Part shown: positions 7,370-15,242 of the stretch, one piece after another
How the letters are laid out: each line of letters opens with the position of its first letter
Numbering within the stretch: the first letter of the stretch is position 1
DNA from: Oscillospiraceae bacterium
GTDB taxonomy: Bacteria; Bacillota; Clostridia; Oscillospirales; Oscillospiraceae
Direction: 5' to 3'
Assembly: GCA_017887695.1 (NCBI GenBank)
Contig: JAGHHM010000018.1
Location: 1-36,290, forward strand
DNA: 36,290 nt
Position numbers and translations under genes: made by a program
The notes under the pieces: generated by a model
What the model was told of the DNA's origin: nothing
The model's database searches: none
What the model saw: only the letters and a program-made list of their open reading frames with translations

Positions 7370-7840
7370 GTGATCTTTGCCAAGCTGAATGGAGGAGAAA
7401 ACTACTCCGTATATCCTGCCGCTATCCAGAAAGCCATCGACTACCTGAAAAACACCAATGTTATGGAGCTTCCCCTGGGCCGCCACGATATCGACGGCGA
7501 CAAAATTTTTCTGAATATCATGGATATGACCACCCATGGTTTCGAGGGCTCCCATCCTGAAATTCACGAAAAGTATGCCGATCTCTTCTATTGGCCGGAG
7601 GGCGGCGAGAAGATCGGCGTATCGGCCTATACCGGCAAGGAGGCCATCTGCGAGGCCCGGCCTCAGAACGACATCTCCTTCCTGGAATCTGCCGTTGATG
7701 AGAGCTTCCTGATTGCCAGGGAGGGATTCTTTGCGGTATTTTTCCCCTGGGATGCCCACCGGCCCGCGCTGATGCTGGGCGACGCACCGGCCACCAGCCG
7801 GAAATGCGTGATCAAAATCAGCATGGACCTGTTCCGCTGA
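7370..7840 (+). CDS. YhcH/YjgK/YiaL family protein, NanQ-like sugar anomerase
   Basis: The protein is 156 aa with a GTG start at 7370, preceded by AAAAGGAG (7353-7360). It matches the DUF386/YhcH family of metal-binding cupins: GRHDIDGDKIFLNIMD (about 37-52), HEKYADLFYW (about 65-74) and GFFAVFFPWDAHRPAL (about 118-133), with the E/H-rich positions that bind metal. E. coli YhcH (NanQ) has been described as a sialic-acid anomerase, and the nearby NanOx-like enzyme supports that role here; other family members act on other sugars, so substrate is an inference. It is followed, without a terminator, by the AraC gene at 7939 and is probably co-transcribed with it. Confidence 0.85.
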   Translation: MIFAKLNGGENYSVYPAAIQKAIDYLKNTNVMELPLGRHDIDGDKIFLNIMDMTTHGFEGSHPEIHEKYADLFYWPEGGEKIGVSAYTGKEAICEARPQNDISFLESAVDESFLIAREGFFAVFFPWDAHRPALMLGDAPATSRKCVIKISMDLFR

Positions 7841-7938
7841 AAACGACGGCCGTCTCTTCCCCGGCATGCCGCAGGCCTGCCGCTGTTTAGCCCTGCGCCC
7901 ATATGACATTTTACTGCGTGCAAAGGTGGAAAACAGGG

Positions 7939-8847
7939 ATGAATATTGAACAAACATTTTTCACGACCTTGCGTTTCAACTTCCTGTATGTGGATTACTA
8001 TGAATTCAAGAAAACCTGGGTATTCCCGGAATCCTACATCCCCTATTCCATGCTTCGCTATGTTGTCAAGGGCAGAGGCATCTTTATCATTGACGGCCAG
8101 AAGTACGAGGTCAGGGAAAACCAGATCTGCTACATCCCCGAGGGATGCAGGCTGGAGTGCTATGCCGTGGGGGACGAGCTGGATTTTATCAGCATACGAT
8201 TTACAACCACCGTCAAGATCAACGATAACGACCTGCTGACAGATTTTTATCACTTGAAAAAGCTGATTGATGATCCTGATCAATCTATTTTACAGCGATT
8301 CACAGAAGTATATCGCTACGCCAAAGGCGACAGCATTGCCCGATTATTTCACATACGGGGTAATCTGGAGCTGATTATTGCCTGGGTGGTGGAACAAACC
8401 AACAGCGGTAATCTGACCAACATGGCAGACGACGAACCATCTGTCGCCTCTCTGGCGGATCTGAAATGGGATTCCTCCATCGAGGCGTCACGCAGGCGCG
8501 CCAACAGCTCCAACCGCATCAAGCGGGATGCCAGGATCGAAATGGTGGTGGACTACCTGATCGCCAACCCGTCAACCCCCTTTGACACCAAGCTGCTGTG
8601 TGAGATGACAGAGCTGAGCGGCAGCTCATTGCGGCGTCTGTTCAAGGAGCACACCGGGAAAACCCCCTTTGAATTTATGAAGGAGCTGCGCATGGTTACC
8701 GCCGCCAGAAAGCTGCTGGCCACCAACAAGCGGGTATCCACCATCGCCTACGAACTGGGGTATAACGACCAGAATTACTTTACCCGGGTGTTTAAGTCTG
8801 TATTTGGGATTTCCCCCGATCAGTACCGGAAAGAGGCAAGAAAATAA
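7939..8847 (+). CDS. AraC-family transcriptional regulator
   Basis: The protein is 302 aa from ATG 7939 (AAAGGTGG about 9 bases upstream); a further in-frame ATG at 7903 lacks a ribosome site. Residues about 1-150 form a cupin ligand domain (LRYVVKGRGIFIIDGQKYEV and RENQICYIPEGCRL). Residues about 200-302 are a complete AraC HTH_18 domain (KLLCEMTELSGSSLRRLFKE, VSTIAYELGYNDQNYFTRVF, FGISPDQYRK). It lies between the YhcH gene and the ABC operon and is the best candidate activator of the weak promoter at 9163. Confidence 0.9.
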   Translation: MNIEQTFFTTLRFNFLYVDYYEFKKTWVFPESYIPYSMLRYVVKGRGIFIIDGQKYEVRENQICYIPEGCRLECYAVGDELDFISIRFTTTVKINDNDLLTDFYHLKKLIDDPDQSILQRFTEVYRYAKGDSIARLFHIRGNLELIIAWVVEQTNSGNLTNMADDEPSVASLADLKWDSSIEASRRRANSSNRIKRDARIEMVVDYLIANPSTPFDTKLLCEMTELSGSSLRRLFKEHTGKTPFEFMKELRMVTAARKLLATNKRVSTIAYELGYNDQNYFTRVFKSVFGISPDQYRKEARK

Positions 8848-8934
8848 CCCTTTTTGTCAGATTTCTCCGGGTTGGGACCAGATATCCTGGCTTACGCTGC
8901 CGCTTCCCATTCCGGCTATATACGGCCCATCCTG

Positions 8935-8972
8935 AAACCGCAGGAACCCAGTGTGGGTTCCTGCGGTTTTTC
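8935..8972 (+). terminator. Terminator after the AraC gene
   Basis: AAACCGCAGGAACCCA (8935-8950), loop GTG, TGGGTTCCTGCGGTTT (8954-8969), then TTTCTTT: a perfect 16-bp stem. It separates the AraC unit from the ABC operon. Confidence 0.85.
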
Positions 8973-9112
8973 TTTCTGCCACTTTTTCTCCCCCAATATA
9001 TGCCAAAAGGACTGTTTTGGCGGGTATGCCAGGAAGATTTCTTTCATGCAAAGACACTTATCTGTGATGGCCGAACCTTTGTTAATTAAAAAATTTCCAA
9101 ACTTTAATCGTT

Positions 9113-9195
9113 TTGTGCTAATAATAGTCTGATTTTTATCTGGTAATTTATGAAATAACCTCTATAATGTAAACAGATGGAACAAAAAAGCACAA
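9113..9195 (+). promoter_or_regulatory. Regulated promoter region of the ABC/NanOx operon
   Basis: A perfect -10 box TATAAT (9163-9168) lacks a recognisable -35 at the right distance (CTGGTA at 9140-9145), as expected for an activator-dependent promoter. The inverted repeat TTGTGCT (9113-9119) / AGCACAA (9189-9195) flanks it. GTGCTAAT (9116-9123) recurs as GCGCTAAT (9203-9210). The 8973-9434 stretch holds no gene; the transcript would have a leader of about 260 bases with no obvious hairpin. Confidence 0.45.
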
Positions 9196-9434
9196 TTTTA
9201 CTGCGCTAATTTTATGCACTTTAACGGATTATTGTCTGAAGTGCGTATATCCCCCTCTCCCACCGAACCTGACCAGAGCACCCATATGGAAAGCGAATCC
9301 TCCCCTTTTCATTAGATTTTTACTGGGGGTCCCGTGGATTGCTCCAATTCCGGTCAGGCAAAACAGGCGATATGCAAGGCTTTTCTGTGTGGAGCCCTGC
9401 TGTCACATATATTTTTATGAAGAGGAGAAACGAA

Positions 9435-10823
9435 ATGAAGAAGAACAGGCTCTTGTCGGCAATCCTTGCAGCAATTTTACTGTTAAGCCTTCTGGCCGGC
9501 TGCGGCGGCAACAATGGCGATAACAACAGCCAGGCAAACACCGGCAATACGAATCAGTCCGATACCGGAGACACAGAGACCGGCGAGCTGGAAGGCGACA
9601 TCGTATTCTGGCACTCCTTTACCCAGGGCCCCCGCATGGAGAAGATCCAGGCGGCAGCCGATGAGTTTATGGAGCTGCACCCCAAGGTAAACATCACCAT
9701 TGAGACCTTCTCCTGGGCAGACTTCTACACCAAGTGGACCACAGGCCTGGCCTCCGGGAACGTGCCGGACATCAGCAGCACCATCGCCACCCAGCTGGTG
9801 GAAATGATCGATGCTGACGCGGTGATCCCCGTTGACGACCTGATCGACGAGGTAGGCCGGGACAAATTCTACGAGAACGCTCTGCGGGAAATGACCGCTG
9901 AGGACGGCCAGTGCTACGGCGTGCCTCTTTACCTGAACACCGAGGCCATGTGGTACCGCAAGGATCTGCTGGAAAAGTACAATCTGGAAGTTCCCGAGAC
10001 CTGGGAGGAGATGTACGAGGCCGCAAAGATCATTACCGAAGGTGAAAACGGCGCGGTATACGGCGCGGCTATGCCCATGGGCACCAACGACATGCTGGCT
10101 ACCCGCTGGCTCCACCTCTATGTCCGCAGTGCCGGCGAGACGCTGATCACCGAGGACGGCAAGGCCAATCTCACCAGCCCCACCGCTATCGACGGCATCA
10201 AGTACTGGGTCAAGGTCTTTGAGGACTGCTCCCCTGCCGACGCCATCAACTACAACACCCTGGACGAAGCCACCCTGTACTATCAGGGCAAGCTGGCCTT
10301 TGACTTCAACACCGGCTTCCATATCAGCGGCGTGGAAACCAACCGCCCTGACCTCATGGAGTACATCGACTGTGCCCCCATTCCCCGTGTCAACGCCGGC
10401 GACCCCGCTGTGGGCTGCGAAACCAATACCACTCCTCTGGTGGTATGGAAGAATTCCGAGCATCCTGAGATCTGCAAGGAATTCATCAAATTCATGTATG
10501 AAGAGGACCGCTATGTTGACTTCCTGCTGTCTGTTCCCGTGGGCATGATGTCCGGTATCAAGGGTGTCACCGACAGTGAGATTTATCAGTCCAACCAGAC
10601 GGTCCAGGATTTCAAGCACGCGGACGAGGTCCTCAACCAGATGCTGGAGGGCAGCACCTCCATCGGCATGGAGAACGGCCCCCGGGCCGAGGCCGGCCTG
10701 CTCACCTCCCAGCGGGTGATTGAGGAAATGTTCCAGGATATCGTGATGAACGGCACCGCTGTGGAAGACGCGGCAAAGGCTGCCGAAGACAAGCTCAACG
10801 ATCTGTTCAGCACACTGGGATAA
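9435..10823 (+). CDS. CUT1 ABC transporter substrate-binding lipoprotein (NanSBP-like position)
   Basis: The protein is 462 aa; ATG 9435 is chosen because GAGGAG (9422-9427) precedes it. Residues 1-23 are a lipoprotein signal with the lipobox LLAGC (Cys23), followed by a low-complexity N/G/T/D spacer to about residue 50. The rest is an extracellular solute-binding protein family 1 fold (GDIVFWHSFTQGPRMEKIQA, VPLYLNTEAMWYRKDLLEKY). It would capture an oligosaccharide or sugar outside the membrane and hand it to the two permeases that follow. Position directly ahead of two permeases and a NanOx-like enzyme resembles the 2,7-anhydro-Neu5Ac binding protein of Ruminococcus gnavus; ligand is inferred from context only. 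Confidence 0.9.
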   Translation: MKKNRLLSAILAAILLLSLLAGCGGNNGDNNSQANTGNTNQSDTGDTETGELEGDIVFWHSFTQGPRMEKIQAAADEFMELHPKVNITIETFSWADFYTKWTTGLASGNVPDISSTIATQLVEMIDADAVIPVDDLIDEVGRDKFYENALREMTAEDGQCYGVPLYLNTEAMWYRKDLLEKYNLEVPETWEEMYEAAKIITEGENGAVYGAAMPMGTNDMLATRWLHLYVRSAGETLITEDGKANLTSPTAIDGIKYWVKVFEDCSPADAINYNTLDEATLYYQGKLAFDFNTGFHISGVETNRPDLMEYIDCAPIPRVNAGDPAVGCETNTTPLVVWKNSEHPEICKEFIKFMYEEDRYVDFLLSVPVGMMSGIKGVTDSEIYQSNQTVQDFKHADEVLNQMLEGSTSIGMENGPRAEAGLLTSQRVIEEMFQDIVMNGTAVEDAAKAAEDKLNDLFSTLG

Positions 10824-10839
10824 GAAATATCGTTTTTGC

Positions 10840-10869
10840 AGTACGGCGGAACGTTAGTTCCGCCGTACT
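10840..10869 (+). promoter_or_regulatory. Intra-operon hairpin between binding-protein and permease genes
   Basis: AGTACGGCGGAAC (10840-10852), loop GTTA, GTTCCGCCGTACT (10857-10869). There is no T-tract after it and the ribosome site of the next gene (AAGGGGG, about 10876-10882) follows at once. Such hairpins often protect the upstream binding-protein mRNA and lower permease expression, as in malE-malF. Confidence 0.6.
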
Positions 10870-10890
10870 TAAAGAAAGGGGGCTCAGTGG

Positions 10891-11778
10891 ATGAAGAGCA
10901 GACGCATCAAGGCACAGATTACCAGCTTTTGCTTTATTCTGCCCGCGCTGACTGTGCTGGCGTTACTGCTGCTTTACCCGGTCATCACCAGTGTATATTA
11001 CAGCTTTACTTCAAAGCATCTGATCAAAACCGGCTATGAGTTCGTATTCCTGAAAAACTACATTGCCGTTTTGACAGATGGGGATTTCTGGAAATCCTTT
11101 TTGACAAACATCAAATGGACGGTTACCTCCCTGTTCTTCCAGATCCTGGTGGGATTTTTTGCGGCACTGGCGCTGGAACGGATCGGGAAAGGCAAATCCT
11201 TTTTCCGTACCGTCCTGATCATCCCCTGGGCATTCCCTTCCATCGTCATCGCTCTGTCCTGGAAATGGATCCTCAACGGGGTATCCGGCTTTCTTCCCAA
11301 CATTCTGGTCAAACTGGGAATCTGCGACACCATTCCCCAGTTCCTCAGCAGTTCCGACCTGGTGTTCCCCGTACTGGTGATGATCAACGTGTGGTTCGGC
11401 GCGCCGCTTATTATGGTGAACGTCCTCTCTGCCCTGCAGACGGTGCCCCGGGATCAGTACGAGGCGGCTCAGGTGGACGGCGCCTCCCCGCTGCAGTCCT
11501 TTCTCCACATCACCCTGCCCCACATCCGTATTGTAATGGGACTGCTGATCGTTTTGCGTACCATCTGGATCTTCAACAGCTTTGATATGATTTATCTGAT
11601 TACCGGCGGCGGCCCCGCGGGGCTGACCCAGACCGTCCCCATTTACGCCTACAATATCGGCTGGGGACTGAAGCTGCTGGGCAGATCTTCCGCCGTGACA
11701 GTGCTTTTGCTGATCTTCCTGCTGATGGTCTGCGCACTCTACTTCCGGATTCTGGATAAATGGGAAAAGGAGGCATAA
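10891..11778 (+). CDS. Sugar ABC transporter permease (MalF/UgpA type)
   Basis: The protein is 295 aa with about six transmembrane helices (first at about 12-38). The EAA loop, EAAQVDGASPLQSFLHITLP (191-210), contacts the ATPase. It belongs to the binding-protein-dependent transport inner-membrane family. Its stop codon lies 2 bases before the start of the second permease, so the pair is translated together. No ATPase gene is in the operon; CUT1 importers of Firmicutes commonly share an MsmX/UgpC-type ATPase encoded elsewhere. Confidence 0.92.
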   Translation: MKSRRIKAQITSFCFILPALTVLALLLLYPVITSVYYSFTSKHLIKTGYEFVFLKNYIAVLTDGDFWKSFLTNIKWTVTSLFFQILVGFFAALALERIGKGKSFFRTVLIIPWAFPSIVIALSWKWILNGVSGFLPNILVKLGICDTIPQFLSSSDLVFPVLVMINVWFGAPLIMVNVLSALQTVPRDQYEAAQVDGASPLQSFLHITLPHIRIVMGLLIVLRTIWIFNSFDMIYLITGGGPAGLTQTVPIYAYNIGWGLKLLGRSSAVTVLLLIFLLMVCALYFRILDKWEKEA

Positions 11779-11780
11779 GA

Positions 11781-12626
11781 ATGGGCGGAAAGAAACTGCT
11801 GCGCAGAGGGTGGTTTGGTACCACAGTAAGCTATGTCTACCTCTCCATACTTGCCGTCATTGCGGCCTTTCCCCTGGTATGGATCCTTCTCTCTTCCATA
11901 AAGAGCAAAAACGAGCTGGCAGGTGATCCCACCTCCTTTTTCCCCAAGCACATATCCTTTGAAAATTTCCGGATCGTGTTTGAACAGCTCAACTTTGGCC
12001 GGAATGTGGGAAACAGCATTTTGGTAGCCGGCAGCACCACACTGGTGGCCATTGCCATTTCCGCCCTTGGTGCCTATGGTATCGTCCGCTTTTTCCCCAG
12101 ATTCGGCAAAAAGCTGACCCGGGTGCTGATCACCACCTATATGTTCCCGCCTATCCTGCTGGCGGTTCCCTATTCCATTATCATGGGCAAAGCCGGCCTG
12201 ATGAACAGCCGGATCGGCCTTGTGATCGTGTATATGTCCTTCTCCGTCCCCTACGCCATCTGGCTTCTGGTGGGCTTCTTCCAGACGGTCCCCATCGACA
12301 TCGAGGAGGCGGCAAGGATTGACGGCGCCAACAAAATGCAGGTCTTTTACAGGGTCGTTCTGCCTATTGTGGCTCCCGGTATTGTGGCCGTCGCTATTTA
12401 TACCTTTATTAACGCCTGGAACGAGTTCCTGTATTCCCTGATCCTGATCAACAGCAGTGAAAAGGCCACCGTGGCGGTGGCGCTGAAGTCCCTGGAAGGA
12501 CAAGAAGTGCTGGACTGGGGCGTTATGATGGCTGCCTCAGCTCTGGTGGTAATCCCCTCTGTGATTTTCTTTATGCTGATCCAGAAGAAGATTGCCGGTG
12601 GATTGGCTGCCGGTGCGGTAAAATAA
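11781..12626 (+). CDS. Sugar ABC transporter permease (MalG/UgpE type)
   Basis: The protein is 281 aa; ATG 11781 has AAAGGAGG (11766-11773) inside the end of the preceding gene. It has six predicted transmembrane helices (first at about 15-38) and a clear EAA loop, EEAARIDGANKMQVFYRVVLP (starting at about 175, first residues shown). It pairs with the permease at 10891 to form the membrane channel of the importer. Confidence 0.92.
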   Translation: MGGKKLLRRGWFGTTVSYVYLSILAVIAAFPLVWILLSSIKSKNELAGDPTSFFPKHISFENFRIVFEQLNFGRNVGNSILVAGSTTLVAIAISALGAYGIVRFFPRFGKKLTRVLITTYMFPPILLAVPYSIIMGKAGLMNSRIGLVIVYMSFSVPYAIWLLVGFFQTVPIDIEEAARIDGANKMQVFYRVVLPIVAPGIVAVAIYTFINAWNEFLYSLILINSSEKATVAVALKSLEGQEVLDWGVMMAASALVVIPSVIFFMLIQKKIAGGLAAGAVK

Positions 12627-12645
12627 TTTGGTAAGGAGAAAAACT

Positions 12646-13755
12646 ATGAATACCATTGGCTATGCAATTGTAGGTACCGGCTACTTCGGCGCTGAGCTGG
12701 GCCGCATTATTCAAAAAATGGAGGGGGCCAGGCTGGTCGCCATTCTGGATCCGGAAAACGCCGAGACCATTGCTCAGGAGCTGGGCTGCGAAGTAGAGAC
12801 CGATCTGGATACCCTCTGCGGCCGCCAGGATGTGGACGTAGTAGTGGTAGCCACGCCCAACTACCTCCACAAGGATCCCGTTATCTGCGCTGCCAAGCAC
12901 CACAAGAACGTTTTCTGTGAAAAGCCCATTGCCCTGTCCTATCAGGACTGCGACGAAATGGTAAAAGCCGCTGAGGATAACGGCGTTACCTTTATGGCCG
13001 GACACGTAATGAATTTCTTCAACGGCGTCCGCCTTGCCAAGAAAATGATCAACGAGGGCCGCATCGGCAAAGTTCTTTACTGCCATTCCGCCCGCAACGG
13101 CTGGGAGCAGCAGCAGGAGTCCGTCAGCTGGAAAAAGATCCGTGCAAAATCCGGCGGCCACCTCTACCATCACATTCACGAGCTGGACTGCATCCAGTTC
13201 ATTATGGGACACGCCACGGAAGCGACCATGGTAGGCGGCAATGTGGCCCACAAGGGCGAACATTTCGGCGACGAAGACGACATGCTCTTTATTACCCTGG
13301 AATTTGGCAACGATACCTACGCCGTTGTGGAATATGGCTCCGCCTTCCGCTGGAGCGAGCATTACCTGCTGATCCAGGGAACCAAGGGCGCCATCCGCCT
13401 GGATATGAAGGACACCGGCGTTACCCTGCGTACAGAACAGGGCGAGGAACATTTCCTGCTCCACCGCACCAAGGAGGAGGACGACGACCGTACCCTTACC
13501 TACAATACCAAGATGGAGATGGACGGCGCCGTTTTGTACGGCAGACCCGGCAAAAAGCCGCCGCTGTGGCTCCACGGTATCATGGAGATGGAAATGGACT
13601 ACCTCAACAATATCATGCACGGCGGCGAGGTCACCGATGAGTTCAAGCCGCTGCTTAACGGCAGCGCCGCCCGGGCCGCTATTGCCACCGCCGATGCCTG
13701 CACCCTGTCCCTCAAGGAAAACCGGAAAGTTCTTGTTTCCGAAATCACAGGATAA
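12646..13755 (+). CDS. yjhC: Gfo/Idh/MocA oxidoreductase of the YjhC/NanOx type (2,7-anhydro-Neu5Ac to Neu5Ac)
   Basis: The protein is 369 aa from ATG 12646 (TAAGGAG at 12632-12638). The Rossmann motif GTGYFGAELG (10-19) binds NAD(P), and the family motif CEKPIALSYQDC is at 91-102. The stretches FMAGHVMNFFNG (117-128), NGWEQQQESVSWKK (151-164) and GGHLYHHIHELDC (170-182) closely match my recollection of E. coli YjhC and the R. gnavus enzyme NanOx, which use bound NAD in a redox-neutral conversion of 2,7-anhydro-N-acetylneuraminate to N-acetylneuraminate. Binding protein, two permeases and this enzyme stand in the same order as in the R. gnavus nan cluster. No sialidase, lyase, kinase or epimerase gene is in the window. 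Family is certain; the specific reaction is a strong inference. Confidence 0.8.
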   Translation: MNTIGYAIVGTGYFGAELGRIIQKMEGARLVAILDPENAETIAQELGCEVETDLDTLCGRQDVDVVVVATPNYLHKDPVICAAKHHKNVFCEKPIALSYQDCDEMVKAAEDNGVTFMAGHVMNFFNGVRLAKKMINEGRIGKVLYCHSARNGWEQQQESVSWKKIRAKSGGHLYHHIHELDCIQFIMGHATEATMVGGNVAHKGEHFGDEDDMLFITLEFGNDTYAVVEYGSAFRWSEHYLLIQGTKGAIRLDMKDTGVTLRTEQGEEHFLLHRTKEEDDDRTLTYNTKMEMDGAVLYGRPGKKPPLWLHGIMEMEMDYLNNIMHGGEVTDEFKPLLNGSAARAAIATADACTLSLKENRKVLVSEITG

Positions 13756-13775
13756 GCAAACGTTTAATCTGCCAG

Positions 13776-13814
13776 AAAAGATCCTCCCGCCTCAAAATGG
13801 CGGGAGGATCTTTT
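13776..13814 (+). terminator. Terminator of the ABC/NanOx operon
   Basis: AAAAGATCCTCCCGCC (13776-13791) and GGCGGGAGGATCTTTT (13799-13814) pair perfectly around a 7-base loop. Confidence 0.85.
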
Positions 13815-13898
13815 GCCGCTGCCGCTTTTGGCATTGTTCTGTTCCAATCCGCGTATATTCCGCCTCTGCGGCCGGCCGCAGCTGCACCAGATGAGGGG

Positions 13899-13927
13899 TT
13901 GCAATTTTTTCTTTCAGCGGATACAAT
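13899..13927 (+). promoter_or_regulatory. Promoter of the M42 peptidase gene
   Basis: TTGCAA (13899-13904), 17-bp spacer, TACAAT (13922-13927), about 30 bases before the ATG at 13960. The ribosome site GAAGGAG precedes the start. Confidence 0.55.
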
Positions 13928-13959
13928 ACAGGAAAATCCCTTTTTGAAGGAGAAGACAA

Positions 13960-15036
13960 ATGGACAAAAAGACAACCCTGGAGATGATCGCTGCCATCTC
14001 CAACGCCAAAGGCATCTCCGGCTTTGAGGACCAGGTAGTGGAAACCATCCGCCCCTATGCGGAGAAGCTGGGAGAGGTCAGCGTGGACCGTATGCGCAAT
14101 CTGTATCTGCGCCGCCGGGAAAACACCGGCAGCCGGCCTGTGGTACAGCTGGATGCCCACAGCGACGAGGTAGGCTTCATGGTCCAGGCCATCTGCCCCA
14201 ACGGCACCCTGCGCATCATTCCCATCGGCGGCTGGGTCAGCCACAATATCCCCGCCCACAAGGTCTGGGTCCGCAACCGGACGGGAGCCTATATCCCCGG
14301 CATTACCGCTAGCAAGCCTCCCCATTTCATGACCGCCAAGGAGCGGGAGGCCCCTCTGGACATCGGAAGCATCACTTTGGATGTGGGGGCTGTCTCCCGT
14401 GAGGACGCCATTGAAACTTACGGCGTCCGTATCGGGGAACCGGTGGTTCCCGATGTGACCTTTACCTACGATGAAAAAACGGATCTGATGGTGGGCAAGG
14501 CCTTTGACTGCCGGCTGGGCTGTGCGGCCATTCTCGAAACATTCCGCCAGCTGCAGAGCCGGGAGCTGGCTGTGGACGTAGTGGGCGCCTGCGCCGTTCA
14601 GGAGGAAGTGGGGACTCGGGGCGCCACCGTCACCGCCCAGGTGATTAATCCGGATGTTGCTATCGTCTTTGAGGGCTGCCCGGCAGATGACACCTGCGTG
14701 GAGCCTTATATGGTCCAGACTGCCATCAAACGTGGCCCCATGCTCCGCCACATTGATGCCAGGATGATCACCAATCCTCACTTCCAGCGCTACGCCCTGG
14801 ACCTGGCGGAGGAGCTGGGAATTCCAGTGCAGGAGGCGGTCCGCTCCGCAGGCTCCACCAACGGCGCGGTCATCCATATCAACGGCCAAGGTGTCCCTGT
14901 GATCGTGATCGGCATTCCCGTGCGGTATGCCCACACCCACTACGGTATATCCGCCTATGCCGACTTTGACAATGCCGTCAAGCTGGCCTGTGAAATTTTG
15001 ACCAGGCTGGACGCAAATGTGATCTGCCGCTTTTAA
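13960..15036 (+). CDS. M42-family metallo-aminopeptidase
   Basis: The protein is 358 aa, typical of M42 glutamyl/deblocking aminopeptidases (FrvX/YsdC type). Two-metal ligands are visible: H67 in DAHSDEVG, D183 in KAFDCRLGC, the catalytic/ligand pair E215-E216 in AVQEEVGTRGA, E238 in FEG, and H325 in RYAHTH. These large cytoplasmic tetrahedral complexes trim N-terminal residues from peptides. The gene has its own promoter and terminator, so it is not part of the sugar operon. The FDCRLGC variant of the usual DNRxG box still retains the metal Asp. Confidence 0.92.
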   Translation: MDKKTTLEMIAAISNAKGISGFEDQVVETIRPYAEKLGEVSVDRMRNLYLRRRENTGSRPVVQLDAHSDEVGFMVQAICPNGTLRIIPIGGWVSHNIPAHKVWVRNRTGAYIPGITASKPPHFMTAKEREAPLDIGSITLDVGAVSREDAIETYGVRIGEPVVPDVTFTYDEKTDLMVGKAFDCRLGCAAILETFRQLQSRELAVDVVGACAVQEEVGTRGATVTAQVINPDVAIVFEGCPADDTCVEPYMVQTAIKRGPMLRHIDARMITNPHFQRYALDLAEELGIPVQEAVRSAGSTNGAVIHINGQGVPVIVIGIPVRYAHTHYGISAYADFDNAVKLACEILTRLDANVICRF

Positions 15037-15065
15037 GCGGCGCCGTGCCCATTCTTTCCACAGGC

Positions 15066-15101
15066 AAAAAGAGACACGCAATACAGCGTGTCTCTTTTTT
15101 T
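15066..15101. terminator. Bidirectional terminator between peptidase and MATE genes
   Basis: AAAAAGAGACACGC (15066-15079), loop AATACA, GCGTGTCTCTTTTT (15086-15099), T-tail on both strands. It serves the plus-strand peptidase and may also stop minus-strand reads from the MATE gene. The 15102-15242 stretch shows no gene. Confidence 0.85.
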
Positions 15102-15242
15102 ACCTGCTTAGAAAAACCGGAAGATCAAAATGATTGCCTGGGCCCATCAGATTCAGTCCCCGGCTTAAGGAGCTGTCGCTGCGCAGCCCGTCCTTGGTTT
15201 CTGCAAAACTCCAGTTCAGCTGCTTTGCCGCTTTCCGCACCT

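Noticed and set aside
7903..7938. Upstream ATG as start of the second AraC protein
   Set aside because: It lacks a ribosome site and adds 12 residues before the usual domain start; ATG 7939 has AAAGGTGG upstream.
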